A stretch of DNA of 7,252 bases from Helicobacteraceae bacterium (GTDB lineage Bacteria > Campylobacterota > Campylobacteria > Campylobacterales > Sulfurimonadaceae), in the NCBI GenBank assembly GCA_015488855.1, contig WFMY01000046.1, positions 1-7,252 on the forward strand. The letters are read 5' to 3'. Every line of letters starts with the position of its first letter. Positions within the stretch are counted from its first letter, which is position 1. Shown one piece after another: positions 7,160 through 7,252 of this stretch. The notes under the pieces are model-generated. The model saw only the letters and a program-made list of their open reading frames with translations. It searched no databases and was not told where the DNA came from. Position numbers and translations under genes: made by a program.

Positions 7160-7252
7160 TCAGAATCCGCTGGTATCTCTAAACTGTGCTATCTCATCCT
7201 CTACCATCTCATTGATCATCTTCGTAAAAAGTTCTGAGATCATATTTGGTGA
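7160..7252 (-). CDS. C-terminal end of an unrecognised protein (5' part outside the window)
   Basis: The frame is open from the window edge to a TGA at 7162-7160, giving the last 30 residues of a protein. The tail is acidic and helical-looking ([14 protein letters not shown]) and ends in RDTSGF. I do not recognise it and too little is present to assign a family. That it is a real gene end is supported by its position: the frame stops exactly where the glyQ promoter begins and has the same orientation as all other genes. Confidence 0.55.
   Translation of the reverse strand, partial: SPNMISELFTKMINEMVEDEIAQFRDTSGF

Overview
The window suggests an AT-rich member of the Campylobacterota (Epsilonproteobacteria), plausibly a Sulfurimonas-like sulfur oxidiser. 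This is inferred from the base composition, the AAGGA-type ribosome binding sites, promoters with a strong TATAAT -10 box but a weak -35, and the flavour of the glyQ, recD2-like and dsbD proteins. It is not proven by any marker gene. Every gene lies on the minus strand, so the reading order is from high to low coordinates. No stretch of more than 300 bases lacks a gene, and I saw no tRNA, rRNA, CRISPR array or insertion sequence.

In reading order: (1) 7252-7160, the last 30 codons of an unrecognised gene. (2) 7125-6244, glyQ, the alpha subunit of tetrameric glycyl-tRNA synthetase, with a promoter that overlaps the stop codon of the previous gene. (3) 6241-6205, a near-uninterrupted 18-bp-arm AT-rich palindrome, which may be the glyQ terminator, an operator for the next operon, or both. 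(4) 6156-5185, a complete DNA cytosine-C5 methyltransferase. (5) 5198-4083, the likely partner restriction endonuclease, overlapping the methyltransferase gene; its C-terminal part looks like the B3-like DNA-binding domain of the NgoFVII/NgoAVII/BfiI group, while the fold of its N-terminal nuclease part is unclear. (6) 4079-1848, a RecD2-like superfamily 1B DNA helicase that starts with TTG only 3 bp after the endonuclease stop. (7) 1770 to the window edge, an almost complete three-domain DsbD with its own promoter.

The central block 6156-4083 is a restriction-modification cassette. Sampled lines are visibly more AT-rich there (25-27% GC) than in the helicase (35%) or glyQ (52%), which fits horizontal acquisition between housekeeping genes. 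The open question is the helicase: it may be a resident gene now transcribed from the cassette, or a functional third component of an ATP-dependent restriction system. Known NgoAVII/CglI-type systems pair a C5 methyltransferase and a B3-containing nuclease with a helicase, but that helicase belongs to superfamily 2, so a RecD2-type partner would be new. glyQ (translation) and dsbD (periplasmic thiol reduction and cytochrome c maturation) have no evident functional link to the cassette.
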